64,000 bases of DNA from Nitrosospira multiformis (GCA_017306155.1 JAFKJB010000014.1:1-64000); one strand, 5' to 3'; positions 1 to 8,766 are shown, counted from the first letter of the stretch. Numbers and translations: made by a program. Notes: generated by a model from the letters alone, not told the origin.

Positions 1-106
1 CCTTATACGTCTCTTTGGGAACGCTGGGAAAGTTGGCCCACGTGGCGCCCGCAAACAGCACTCCACACGCAAGCGTAACCAGCCTCAGCCAAGGCTTCAT
101 TAACAT
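1..106 (-). CDS. Secreted protein, N-terminal fragment (3' end outside window)
   Basis: Only the first 35 codons are present. They begin with ATG at 106, preceded by a good GGAGAG ribosome binding site. The start reads MLMKPWLRLVTLACG, followed by a hydrophobic stretch ending in GATWA, which is a typical Sec signal peptide with cleavage likely after Ala 24. The mature part begins NFPSVPKETY and then leaves the window. The product is therefore exported, but too little remains to name a family. It lies downstream of the nitrite-channel gene and is separated from it by a strong hairpin, so it is probably its own transcription unit. Confidence 0.6.
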   Translation of the reverse strand, partial: MLMKPWLRLVTLACGVLFAGATWANFPSVPKETYK

Positions 107-290
107 CTGCTTCTCTCCTTTACTCCGTAATGATGTTGTTGTGTCTGGATACCGCGTCACCGCATCCCATTCAGATACGGCCTTCCCTCGCTACACATAT
201 CCATGTCTCAGCCAAAATCCCGCGCAATTCCGGGCCAGACTAAAACAGCGCGTAGCCTAACTGGACAGATATCCTGTGTCAAGGAAATTG

Positions 291-319
291 AATATCGCGG
301 CGTCAGGCGCCGCGATATT
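291..319 (-). terminator. Strong hairpin after the nitrite channel gene, likely terminator
   Basis: A perfect 12-bp inverted repeat (AATATCGCGGCG and its complement) with a 5-nt loop starts 15 nt past the stop codon of the formate/nitrite transporter gene. On the minus strand it is followed by a short, weak T-containing stretch (CAATTTCC). Position and stem strength suit the end of the norS-norY-senC-orf1-transporter operon. The poor U-tract makes termination efficiency uncertain. Confidence 0.6.
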
Positions 320-333
320 TCAGGAGTATTTCT

Positions 334-1185
334 TTAAGGCACCGTGCTCGTCGCGCCGCTCACCGGCTTTTCTTCTGCGGCAGCAGGATAAGGAGCAGGC
401 TTGTTGACATAATGCAACACCATGCCTGTCAATACCGCACCCCCCACGATATTACCGAGCGTTACCGGAATCTGGTTCCAGAACAGCCATTGCCCGACAG
501 TGAGGTCAGCGCCGAGGAGAATGGCCGTGGGCATGACAAACATGTTTACGATGGAGTGCTCGAAGGCCAAGGCAAAAAAGGTTGAAACCGGCAACCAGAT
601 AGCAACCACCTTGCCAGTAGCGGAGGTGGAAATCATGCCCAGGATGGTTCCCATCGCCACCATCCAGTTGCACAATATGCCCTTGACGAAAGCGGTCACC
701 CAGCCGTTCGCGCCCGCGTGCTCATATACCAGTGTTTTGGAAATGGCCACAGCGATGATCTTGTCTCCAAGTGCACCATGCCCCTCGGTAAACGCTTCGG
801 TCAAGGCGATAGCAAGCAGAAACCCGACAAAGACGCAGCCGAAAAAATTCCCGATATATACCCAGGTCCAGTTGCGAACCAGCTTATCGAGTGTGGTTTT
901 ACCCCGCAGCACGCCGACGGGCAGTACTGCGAAATTGCCTGTGGCAAGCTCCATGCCGAGCAGTATGATCATGGCAAAACCGACCGGGAAAACGGCGCCC
1001 GAAACGAGTGCACCGACGTTTTCAGGAAGACCGGCGGAAACCTTGAACGCAAGGGCAGTGCCGTACGCCAGAAGCGCGCCTGACATGAAGCCTTTGACCA
1101 ACATCGTGCCGACGTCCAGTCCCGCCTTTTTCTTGCTGGCAGCTTCCACCTCTTCCATGAGTTTCAATGGCGGATGATAGTCCAT
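334..1185 (-). CDS. Formate/nitrite transporter (FNT) family channel
   Basis: This 283-residue inner-membrane protein has six hydrophobic segments and the FNT pattern. The conserved pore histidine is in the AFEHSIVNMF segment, and the AxGxF-like stretch LATGNF is in the first half. FNT proteins are pentameric channels for formate, nitrite or hydrosulfide. Substrate cannot be read from sequence, but nitrite is the natural guess because the gene sits 37 nt downstream of the sNOR cluster on the same strand. The ribosome binding site is AGGAGA before ATG at 1185. A hairpin follows the stop. The C-terminal 20 residues are Pro/Ala/Glu-rich and probably cytoplasmic. Confidence 0.88.
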   Translation of the reverse strand: MDYHPPLKLMEEVEAASKKKAGLDVGTMLVKGFMSGALLAYGTALAFKVSAGLPENVGALVSGAVFPVGFAMIILLGMELATGNFAVLPVGVLRGKTTLDKLVRNWTWVYIGNFFGCVFVGFLLAIALTEAFTEGHGALGDKIIAVAISKTLVYEHAGANGWVTAFVKGILCNWMVAMGTILGMISTSATGKVVAIWLPVSTFFALAFEHSIVNMFVMPTAILLGADLTVGQWLFWNQIPVTLGNIVGGAVLTGMVLHYVNKPAPYPAAAEEKPVSGATSTVP

Positions 1186-1222
1186 ACTTTTCTCTCAATT
1201 CTCCTAACGGAAAGTTTACGAT

Positions 1223-1846
1223 TTATGCGAATGTTCCGCCTGACCCGCCTTGATCGGGTTTGTCCGGGCCAACACCGCCACCTACTAACAAAGTCCCGAG
1301 CCACCAAAAGAAAAGCAGCACCGAAGCTATGACCATATACCACCCGGCATTCTCCTGATCATTCACCAGATAACTGTTGCACACACGTACAGGCGCAACA
1401 ATATATAACCATCCGAGCACTGCCAGCATACTGAAAAAATTGGTCCAGACAAAACCCCGGCCAATAAGGGTGAGACGCCTCCAGGCCAAAACCAGGGGAA
1501 AGCCGACGAGAAATGGTAAGGTAATGAATTTTGCCACTTCGGCCCATGGATCTGTCAATGCCGCATCCAGCGCCCGAGGAAGCATCCAGTAACTTGAAGC
1601 GAACATGGCCGCTATTACGCAAGGCCAGGCGCCCCCGAACCGGATCAGGAGAGAGTCCTGCACCCGCACAGGTACCAGGCGGGCAGCAATGATTCCGATG
1701 ACTACAAGCAAAGGCATCTGCACCAGCATATGCCGGCTCATGGAAGCTTCCAGCCAGTCTCGTGCTATAGGTGTAGCAAGGAGCAGGTAGAACGCTCCCA
1801 GCGCAAGCGCGCTTCTGCCGGAGTGATGAGATAGACTCCCTATCAT
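1223..1846 (-). CDS. Membrane protein orf1 of the norSY-senC-orf1 cluster
   Basis: A 207-residue integral membrane protein with about five or six hydrophobic segments. It matches by position the fourth gene of the norS-norY-senC-orf1 cluster described in ammonia oxidisers. The SRHMLVQMPLL segment resembles the His/Met-containing helix of CtaG-type oxidase assembly proteins, so a role in copper delivery or assembly of the oxidase is plausible but inferred. Its ATG overlaps the senC stop by 4 nt, so the two are probably translationally coupled. The C-terminus is a Gly-rich tail. Confidence 0.7.
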   Translation of the reverse strand: MIGSLSHHSGRSALALGAFYLLLATPIARDWLEASMSRHMLVQMPLLVVIGIIAARLVPVRVQDSLLIRFGGAWPCVIAAMFASSYWMLPRALDAALTDPWAEVAKFITLPFLVGFPLVLAWRRLTLIGRGFVWTNFFSMLAVLGWLYIVAPVRVCNSYLVNDQENAGWYMVIASVLLFFWWLGTLLVGGGVGPDKPDQGGSGGTFA

Positions 1847-2457
1847 AGCAATGCCACGACTTGCTCGGCGAATGGGACTGCCTTGTCGATATCGCTGATC
1901 AGCCTGAGCCTTCCATCCCGCCCAACGAGATGGAGAGCGGTGTTATGCTCGAATCCGCCGAACTGGTCCGGTATCACGATAATGCCGAACGCATCCAGCA
2001 GCGATTGAAGCTCCGCCTTGTCCTGTACTCTTGCGATACGCCAGATATTGCCATCGGCACCATAGGCTTCGCCATACTTCTTCAAATTGGCGGGATCGTC
2101 ATGCTCAGGATCAAAGCTGATGCTAAGCAGGGCAAAATCGCGCCCCAACGACTCCTCTGGTATCAGATCCCGAATCTGCTTGAAGATCATGCCCATGCTC
2201 CGGCACAAGGTGGTGCAGCGCGTGAAGATGAAGTCTACCGCAAGCAACTTGCCCTGGTAATCTTTCAGGTGAAAGTTTTTTCCGTTCTGATCTTCAAGTG
2301 TAACATCCGGCAATGCACGTGGGGAACGAAGTATTTCCACCCGCCTTGCCGTTTCGGCCGTAAATGCCGTGAACCCGTCGGTGCCCCACCAAAAAACCCA
2401 TGTGCCCAGCGAAATCACCAGCGCTGAAATAAGTACGCTGCGTTTTGCCAGGCTCAT
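1843..2457 (-). CDS. senC: SCO1/SenC-family copper chaperone
   Basis: This 204-residue protein has one N-terminal membrane anchor (residues 8-25) and a periplasmic thioredoxin-like domain. The copper-binding set of the SCO family is present: Cys81 and Cys85 in FTRCTTLC, and His171 in EHNTALH. SCO proteins load CuA and/or assist heme-copper oxidase assembly. Here the partner is almost certainly the CuA-containing NorS encoded upstream in the same operon. It lies 30 nt after norY and overlaps orf1 by 4 nt. Confidence 0.9.
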   Translation of the reverse strand: MSLAKRSVLISALVISLGTWVFWWGTDGFTAFTAETARRVEILRSPRALPDVTLEDQNGKNFHLKDYQGKLLAVDFIFTRCTTLCRSMGMIFKQIRDLIPEESLGRDFALLSISFDPEHDDPANLKKYGEAYGADGNIWRIARVQDKAELQSLLDAFGIIVIPDQFGGFEHNTALHLVGRDGRLRLISDIDKAVPFAEQVVALL

Positions 2458-2487
2458 GGGTTATGTTATGTCCTTACCATGCAGGTA

Positions 2488-3975
2488 TTATGTAGCCATA
2501 CTTCGCGCAAGAGAGGCACGTTGATAGTCGCGACTCGCCAGCCCCAACCGCGTAAGAAAGCGGAAGATGAATACTAGCACGGAAGCAATCAGCAGTATTA
2601 CGAAATATGAAGCAATTTTGTCGTAAGGCACCCATTCCGGAAGATGTTCCGCGTAGCGGCGCGGCGCGCTGATTTTCCCGGAATAGAGGAAGCTCATGGT
2701 GAAGCCAAGCGTGCCGATAACGAATCCCCAGAAAGCAGCGATATCAAGGGCGCTGTCCGGAGCATTCTCGTTCGGCTTGGTAAGGTAATACATGAATCCG
2801 AACACCATTGCGACCATGCCAAGCAACAGATAGGTGTGGAAATGCCCTGGCACCCACAACGTGTTATGCATGACATAGTTGACCGTGATGGTGCCGTCGA
2901 TAAATGCGGGCATGGCGCCGACCGCCCAACCGAAGAGCGACACGAACAGCAGTCTCGAGCACATATCCCAGCGGATACCCGAGCGGTAAACGATCATCAT
3001 GGCGCCATAACCTGTGACGATCAGGATCGGGAAGGTGTTGAGATAACCGATGATATGACCCATGATCAGGAACCACTTGGGAAAGGCATAATCCATCAGC
3101 AGGTGGTGCGGAAAGATGAACATGACCATGATTGTGGAAGCAGTCCAGGAGGCAAGAAACACCTTGTTCGACTTCCAGGGGCGTTGCGTATAGCGCGGCA
3201 AAATCTCATAGACCGCGATCACAGCCATGTAGATAACGGCGTTGATGAATACGTGCCCGAAGAAGTAGATCATGCCTTTGGCCAGCAGCGGATCGATTTC
3301 GAAACTCGGAACATAAAGATTTACCAGCATCATCACCAGGATGGAGGCGCCTGCCACCAGGCCGACCAGATTGACGATGGTGACCATGGTGCTGGCAACC
3401 ACGGCCGGCGGCGGGGCATTGCCGTCATCAGGACCGAAAAGCTGTGGCCAGCCCAGTCCGCGACCCAAACCGCCGTAGCGGCTGATGATGGCGCGCGCGA
3501 TATCCAGATGCAGCAGCACGAAGCCAACGCCGATAACCAGCAAGCCACCCATGAACAGCGCTGCGGCTCCCGGACTCCACATGCCCATGGAAGTGCTGGG
3601 CAGCGGGAAGAGGAAGGTCCAGGCAGCGTGGAAATCACCAAGCAGGACACTTGCCAGGATCATGACGACACCTGTCAGAAACAGGATCAGGTTGGCCATG
3701 AATATGCCTGTCGACAGATCGACGTACTGGCGCAGAAAATGCCACATGATGGCTGCTCCGGCCAGCGCGACGATACCCACCATGCCGGCACCGTGCAACG
3801 TCATGATTTTATAAAACCAGAGTGCCCCGATGGAGATCATTTGCGCCTGCTCCATCCTCATAAGCAGGCCGAAAAGCATCATCAGTAGCAATACTACACA
3901 GGAGACGACCAGATAGGCCAACACCCCTGCCTTGGCTCCCTGATCGGGAACCGGGGTATAAGTATAAGTTGCCAT
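2488..3975 (-). CDS. norY: Heme-copper oxidase subunit I, sNOR type (NorY)
   Basis: A 495-residue protein with about twelve membrane helices. Candidate heme/copper ligands are visible: His61 (TLHGAGM), His241 (FFGHVFIN), the pair His290-His291 (FPHHL) and His378/His380 (GHFHTYL). The usual HPEVY motif, whose Tyr is cross-linked to the CuB histidine in oxidases, is absent; helix VI carries HVFIN instead. That matches the proposed sNOR (nitric-oxide-reducing) heme-copper family rather than a proton-pumping cytochrome oxidase. It starts 12 nt after norS. The NO-reductase activity is a family-level prediction. Confidence 0.85.
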   Translation of the reverse strand: MATYTYTPVPDQGAKAGVLAYLVVSCVVLLLMMLFGLLMRMEQAQMISIGALWFYKIMTLHGAGMVGIVALAGAAIMWHFLRQYVDLSTGIFMANLILFLTGVVMILASVLLGDFHAAWTFLFPLPSTSMGMWSPGAAALFMGGLLVIGVGFVLLHLDIARAIISRYGGLGRGLGWPQLFGPDDGNAPPPAVVASTMVTIVNLVGLVAGASILVMMLVNLYVPSFEIDPLLAKGMIYFFGHVFINAVIYMAVIAVYEILPRYTQRPWKSNKVFLASWTASTIMVMFIFPHHLLMDYAFPKWFLIMGHIIGYLNTFPILIVTGYGAMMIVYRSGIRWDMCSRLLFVSLFGWAVGAMPAFIDGTITVNYVMHNTLWVPGHFHTYLLLGMVAMVFGFMYYLTKPNENAPDSALDIAAFWGFVIGTLGFTMSFLYSGKISAPRRYAEHLPEWVPYDKIASYFVILLIASVLVFIFRFLTRLGLASRDYQRASLARSMAT

Positions 3976-3987
3976 GCTTATTCCTTT

Positions 3988-4515
3988 TTAAGATTTGCCG
4001 ACTTTGATTTCGGTCATCATATTATGATGGGCGACGCCGCAATACTCCATGCACAATACCCGGTAGGTACCCTCCCTGGGGAAGGTGATGTGGATTACGT
4101 TGGTGTAGCCGGGCATTGCCTGGGTCTGTGCAATCAGATGCAAGTCAGGATCATAAATACCGAAGCCATGGTTCACGTCGGCACTCGTAACACGTATGTC
4201 CACCGGCTGGTTGGGCTCGACCTGGTCGCGATCCATTTCCCAGTACCACATATGACCGGTAACATTGATAACCTGAGCAGGACCACTGCCGGCTACGGCC
4301 TTGGCACTGTAAGGCAAATCGAAAAGGTTGTAGATCATCGCCGGGAAGAATACCAGCGCGACTGCCCAGAACAATTTGGTGCGAAAACTGTATGCACGCT
4401 TCACCAGCGGCCCATATTCTTCTTCGCGCTTTCCGGAATTGATAGCGACGAACACGACACCAAACGTGATCATCAGCATCAATACAAGGGAAACCTGCCA
4501 CGCGGTTTCTTGCAT
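3988..4515 (-). CDS. norS: Heme-copper oxidase subunit II with CuA centre (NorS)
   Basis: This 175-residue protein has an N-terminal membrane hairpin (about residues 7-26 and 46-65) and a periplasmic cupredoxin domain. All CuA ligands are present: His116 (VNHGFG), then Cys155, Glu157, Cys159, His163 and Met166 in CMEYCGVAHHNM. It would accept electrons from a soluble cytochrome c and pass them to NorY. A clear AAGGAG site precedes ATG at 4515. It is the first gene of the operon. Confidence 0.88.
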   Translation of the reverse strand: MQETAWQVSLVLMLMITFGVVFVAINSGKREEEYGPLVKRAYSFRTKLFWAVALVFFPAMIYNLFDLPYSAKAVAGSGPAQVINVTGHMWYWEMDRDQVEPNQPVDIRVTSADVNHGFGIYDPDLHLIAQTQAMPGYTNVIHITFPREGTYRVLCMEYCGVAHHNMMTEIKVGKS

Positions 4516-4588
4516 TATATTCTCCTTCTTTCTGTATATTTCATCTCTAATGCCCAGTTAAATCATGGAATATCGGCCGACAGGGAGC

Positions 4589-4721
4589 CCGGATGCATAC
4601 GCCGATGATCCTGGCGCGATTGAAAATGTGCTTTTTTCAGGTGATTTTCCAGATTGCATGAGAATCCGTTCAGGAACACAGCCAATCCGCCGAAACGTTC
4701 ACGTAGTCGCGATGCATCCGG
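4589..4721. repeat. Widely spaced 10-bp inverted repeat upstream of norS
   Basis: CCGGATGCAT (4589-4598) and its exact complement ATGCATCCGG (4712-4721) lie 74 and 197 nt upstream of the norS start, with 113 nt between the arms. Each contains the self-complementary hexamer ATGCAT. GATGCAT resembles half-sites of the NO-responsive repressor NsrR, which would suit this operon, but the spacing is not that of a standard site and the match may be chance. Confidence 0.3.
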
Positions 4722-5425
4722 AACCATTCACACCTACCTCACTCCGACCAGGAATCGACGTACATTTAACAGGTATCAGAATATCCTACCCGGTCGATAC
4801 CGTCAGAAAAAAGATAGAACCATTCTCGAATAGCCGAGCCTGCAATCTCCACGCCTTTTACCTCTGACCCCGCACTTTTTACCGCTTGTCGTGGCCTATC
4901 ATGCAGTTGTATGCAGGTAAAAAAAAGCAGTATTTCCAAATTTCTTTCGCGACCGTTGAGCCGCTGGCTTGAACCGTTCCACCCCTTTTGCCGGAAATAA
5001 TCCTTTCCGATCCCACACCAACAATATCATACCTGCAATACCCATACTTGCTACGCTGGTATGCATATTGATTACTGCATGAGGGCTGGAGTATGCTGGA
5101 TGAAGAGTTCGATGTCAAGCGCGACATATAGATGGCCCAAGTCCGTAACCATAGGAAATGTAGGGTTAAATTCTCTCGAAAGGTGCCAGGGCAATAGCGG
5201 TTTCAATCGCTGCAGGAGCCTTTCCAGTCCCTTGACGCGGCGTCCTTATGCTTTCAGCCATACCGCCAGGCATGGTACTTTTCCACACAAAGCAGTGTCC
5301 TAGGAATCAACGGTCAGGGCAGGGTATTCAGGAGTAGCCACCCATTCATTCAGCACTTCCCGTGTCTGCAATCCTCCTGGTGCCTGCGAGTAGAGCTGAT
5401 GGAAGTTCGCAACCCCGGGCATCCG

Positions 5426-5449
5426 GGGCTATCGGGCTATCGGGCTATC
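5426..5449. repeat. Three tandem copies of an 8-bp unit
   Basis: GGGCTATC occurs three times without interruption, directly after a GC-rich hairpin (CCCCGG-GCAT-CCGGGG, 5413-5428). It lies 55-78 nt past the stop of the asparagine-synthase-like gene. It is a simple slippage-type repeat in non-coding DNA. Confidence 0.75.
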
Positions 5450-5503
5450 GCCGGAGAACGTATAGGAGAAGCGTTTCGTGCCTAAAAACGCAGCTGATCA
5501 CGG

Positions 5504-7405
5504 TTACTTATCCGGTTCTCGCCTTGGAATGTATTGCACTTCGAGGGAGTCCTGGCGCTGCCTGTACCATTGCTCCAGCATCATCAGCACCCACACCATG
5601 GTGCCGTGATATCCGGCGTGCTCCTCCAGATGCTGCCGCAGCAGTTTCTCGATAAAATCGCCGCGGATGACATTTCGCGATTTGAGATCGCTCAGACTGT
5701 CCCACGCCAGGTCCTGCAGGTTTTTGTGGGTTTGAAGCCACACCCCGAAAGGCAACCCGAAGCCATGTTTTTGCTTGGCAATAATATCATCCGGCAAAAA
5801 CCCTCTCAGCGCTTCCTTGAAAAAGTAGCGCAACTTCGTTCCCTTGAGCTTCAGGTGAGGCTCGAGCCGCAGGGAAAAAGCAACGATCTCATCGCTGATG
5901 AGCGGAAACGCCACATCCATTCCCGCCAACTCGCACGCTTTGGCTACCTTGGGCAAGTCGTTATCGGCGAGCGTGAATTTGCGGTCAAAGGCAAGCATTC
6001 GATTTATCAGGCTTCCTGCGCCATTCTCATGGTAAGTCTCATCCAGCAGGCGCGCCGGATAGTCAGGATTTACCGCATCGAGAAATTCAGGGGTAAAAAT
6101 AACTTCGCGCCCGTAGCGTTCGAGAAGATTATAGGTCTCGGTGCGCGCTGGCATGGGAATGGACGCCTGCTCGACATAACTGCGCGCCTTCCGTATCAGC
6201 GGAAGCGCGCCTCCACCGGGAAGACCAAAAACGATCGGTTCGATGAGTCCCTTGCGCAACAACAAGGGAGTCTGATCATACAGCGAGAAAATGTGTTGCT
6301 TGGCATAACGTATGTTACCGCCAAAAAGCTCATCGCCTCCATCTCCACCGAGCATTCTGCTGAGGCCGTCGGATTTTGCCATCTGCGCACAGTAATAAGC
6401 GGGCAATGCGGAAGAGTTACCGAAGGGCTGGTCGAATACCGCTGCAACCTGGGGAATGGCGGAGACGATATCCTCCGGTGTAACGTAGTACTCCTGATGA
6501 CGCGTGCCGAAATGCCTGGCTGCGATCCGGGCATATCCCATTTCGTCATAACCCATTGCATCGAAACCAATGGAATAGGTGCGTGCCGGCTGCCCGCTCA
6601 CTTCACCCAATATCCCGGCGATCGTCGAACTGTCGGTTCCGCCACTTAGAAACGCTCCGGTTTCGTCATCGCCAATGGCGGTCCGCACGCTGGAATGCAA
6701 AACTTCCAGAAACTCCTGCTTGAGTTCCTGAAAAGGGCGTCTTTCATCTTCCCGAAACCGCATCTGCCAGTATTTTCCAGTCTCGATGCCGCCCTTACTA
6801 TAGACGAGATATTCGCCTGGCAGAACGCGTTTCTGACCCTGATAAATGGTGTCGGGACCAGGCACCATGTGAAAGTAGACGTAGTTATACAGACTCTGAG
6901 GGTCGATTTCCGACCTGATCGAAGGATGCAAACGGATGGCATCCGCTGACGAAGCAAAAATCAAACCCTCGGCCACAGCCTGGTAGGAGAGCGGGTAAGT
7001 GCCCATGCGGTCTGTCGCCAGAACGACCTCATTCGCATTTTCATCGACAATGCAGCACGCAAACGCCCCGGTCAGATTCTCGAAAATCTTTGTGCCTCTT
7101 CCGCCCCCTCTCCTTTCCCGCCAATTTTCAGCCAGCGTTTTCGCTATGCCTTCGCGGTGCGCCTGTTCATCCAGACGAGGTTCCAGAAAATTTATCCGCC
7201 CCCACAACACCACAAGAAGCCCATCCCCCTGATAAATGTGAGCGCGGCCGTGCGGAGCAGAGATCGCCAGAGCGCTGTTCCCGCTTGCGCACGTATGCAA
7301 CTCACAGCTGTCAAACCTTACAAGCGGGCTTGCCATTTGCCGGACCAAGGCCAGGTTTTCCGCAACAGAATGACCCTGGCCGAGCCAGCCGCATAGTCCA
7401 CTCAC
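5504..7405 (-). CDS. Asparagine-synthase-like ATP-dependent amide ligase with degenerate glutaminase domain
   Basis: A 633-residue protein with AsnB architecture: N-terminal Ntn-type domain (about 1-215) and C-terminal ATP-pyrophosphatase domain with intact SGGTDSS PP-loop (254-260) and GGDGGDELFGG. The start is GTG at 7405 with a strong GGAGG site 6 nt upstream, giving MSGLCGW. Ser replaces the catalytic Cys2, and the Cys at position 5 cannot become N-terminal. The glutamine-binding NGE motif is WGR (68-70) and the usual HRRL arginine motif is missing. Glutamine hydrolysis is therefore unlikely; beta-lactam and carbapenam synthetases lost it in a comparable way. It is the last gene of the PEP-CTERM associated block, 128 nt after the PLP decarboxylase. 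Substrate unknown. Confidence 0.8.
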   Translation of the reverse strand: MSGLCGWLGQGHSVAENLALVRQMASPLVRFDSCELHTCASGNSALAISAPHGRAHIYQGDGLLVVLWGRINFLEPRLDEQAHREGIAKTLAENWRERRGGGRGTKIFENLTGAFACCIVDENANEVVLATDRMGTYPLSYQAVAEGLIFASSADAIRLHPSIRSEIDPQSLYNYVYFHMVPGPDTIYQGQKRVLPGEYLVYSKGGIETGKYWQMRFREDERRPFQELKQEFLEVLHSSVRTAIGDDETGAFLSGGTDSSTIAGILGEVSGQPARTYSIGFDAMGYDEMGYARIAARHFGTRHQEYYVTPEDIVSAIPQVAAVFDQPFGNSSALPAYYCAQMAKSDGLSRMLGGDGGDELFGGNIRYAKQHIFSLYDQTPLLLRKGLIEPIVFGLPGGGALPLIRKARSYVEQASIPMPARTETYNLLERYGREVIFTPEFLDAVNPDYPARLLDETYHENGAGSLINRMLAFDRKFTLADNDLPKVAKACELAGMDVAFPLISDEIVAFSLRLEPHLKLKGTKLRYFFKEALRGFLPDDIIAKQKHGFGLPFGVWLQTHKNLQDLAWDSLSDLKSRNVIRGDFIEKLLRQHLEEHAGYHGTMVWVLMMLEQWYRQRQDSLEVQYIPRREPDK

Positions 7406-7533
7406 AGGAATCCTCCACGTTTTCTTGGCATTGTGCTTCTCGTTATTTAATTGATTTTTGGAACTATTTGCCTTTTGACGTCCTCCAGATCAAAAAGCAT
7501 AACCGCACCTCATGCATATCAGTGTTGAATCTG

Positions 7534-8766
7534 TTAGACCAACACTTCCATGGGCGGAGGATGACTGAGAAACGCAGTAGGACTGGCGGTCAAGCCGTAT
7601 GCGCCCGACTGGAACACGACGATAAGATCACCTGCTTCCGCCCTGCTCATCTCCATGCGGTCAGCCAGAAGATCCAGCGGCGTGCAAAGCGGTCCCACCA
7701 CCGAAACAACTTCCCTGTCGGTTCCCTGTACCCGATTTCCCACTACCACCGGATAATTCTTGCGTATCACCTGACCAAAATTGCCGGAAGCCGCCAGATG
7801 ATGATGCAATCCACCGTCCGCAATCAGGAATATCTGTCCTCTGGATTCCTTGCGTTCGAGCACCCGGCAAACGTAAATGCCAGCCTCCGCCACGAGGTAC
7901 CGGCCGAGCTCGATGACGATACGTGCCTCCGGCAGCGCCTGCTTCACTTCGGGCATGAGGCGCCGCAGATTCTCGCCCACCGCCGCTATATCCAGCGCTT
8001 CATCACCCGGAAAATAAGGTGTGCCGAAACCACCGCCTATGTTCAGCAGGCGGACTGGAACGGGCGCATGTTTCGCGAGTGTGATACCCAACTGGAACGT
8101 CTTTTCATGTGCTTCCTGCAGGGCGGCTACCCTCAGGTTCTGGGAGCCGCTGAATATATGAAACCCTTCGAAATTGAGCGCCAGTTTTCCCAATCGAGCC
8201 AACATGGCGGGAACGCGTTCGGCATCCACTCCAAACTGCTTGGGACCACCGCCCATTTTCATGCTGGATGATTTAAGTTCAAAATCCGGATTGACGCGAA
8301 CGGCTACTTTCGGACGAACCCCAAGATAATCCCCCAAGGTGGCGATTCGCTCCATTTCCTGCTCGGACTCCATGTTGAGAACAATGCCGGCGGCAATGGC
8401 GCAGGAAAGTTCGCTGTTGCTCTTGCCTGGGCCAGCGAAGCTGATTTCAGAAGGTGGCATAGGCGTATCGAGCGCCACCTTCATTTCCCCTGCTGAAGCG
8501 ACGTCCAGCCCATCCACCAATCGCGCCATGTGTTGCACAACGGCTGGCATGGGATTGGCTTTCACCGCATAGTGCAAGTGAATTTCCGCAGGCAGATGCT
8601 GGCGCAGGAGCGCCACGCGATCCGCCAGCATCTGCCGGTCATACGCATAGAAAGGTGTCCTTCCTACGCGCTGCGCCAGGCGCGTGAGAGGCAATCCTCC
8701 CACCTGAAGGCAATCATCGTTTACGGAAAATTGGACGGACGAGTGTCTTGGCCGAGGATCCGTCAT
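7534..8766 (-). CDS. PLP-dependent decarboxylase, exosortase-A system associated
   Basis: This 410-residue protein belongs to fold type III (DapDC/ornithine decarboxylase-like). The PLP lysine is K69 in HYAVKANP, a Gly-rich phosphate loop reads GGGFGTPYF, and the C-terminal half has ELGRYL, GPLCTPLD (catalytic-type Cys and Asp) and GAYG. It resembles the decarboxylases regularly found with exosortase A systems (I recall this as TIGR03099). Its amino-acid substrate is not known. Its ATG overlaps the stop of the acyl-CoA ligase gene by 4 nt, which implies a joint pathway. It could supply an amine to the asparagine-synthase-like ligase next door (inference). Confidence 0.86.
   Translation of the reverse strand: MTDPRPRHSSVQFSVNDDCLQVGGLPLTRLAQRVGRTPFYAYDRQMLADRVALLRQHLPAEIHLHYAVKANPMPAVVQHMARLVDGLDVASAGEMKVALDTPMPPSEISFAGPGKSNSELSCAIAAGIVLNMESEQEMERIATLGDYLGVRPKVAVRVNPDFELKSSSMKMGGGPKQFGVDAERVPAMLARLGKLALNFEGFHIFSGSQNLRVAALQEAHEKTFQLGITLAKHAPVPVRLLNIGGGFGTPYFPGDEALDIAAVGENLRRLMPEVKQALPEARIVIELGRYLVAEAGIYVCRVLERKESRGQIFLIADGGLHHHLAASGNFGQVIRKNYPVVVGNRVQGTDREVVSVVGPLCTPLDLLADRMEMSRAEAGDLIVVFQSGAYGLTASPTAFLSHPPPMEVLV

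Larger units (their letters stand above)
4516..5503. other. Gene-poor 988-nt stretch upstream of norS
   Basis: No open frame here has a ribosome binding site plus a recognisable protein; frames up to about 100 codons read as compositional noise. The norS promoter should lie in the left part on the minus strand. The stretch holds a 10-bp inverted repeat, CCGGATGCAT at 4589-4598 and ATGCATCCGG at 4712-4721, a small GC hairpin at 5413-5428, and three tandem copies of GGGCTATC at 5426-5449. I could not place a convincing promoter or a known operator. Confidence 0.5.

Noticed and set aside
2644..3888. Long open frame antisense to norY, and similar antisense frames at 10686-12074, 21516-22682 and 26517-27722
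   Set aside because: Each lies fully opposite a well-recognised gene and encodes His/Gln- or Ser/Arg-rich text without motifs; they follow from codon bias in the real gene.
4565..4867. 100-codon plus-strand frame in the gap upstream of norS
   Set aside because: No ribosome binding site, no recognisable motif, and Pro/Arg/Ser composition typical of non-coding sequence.
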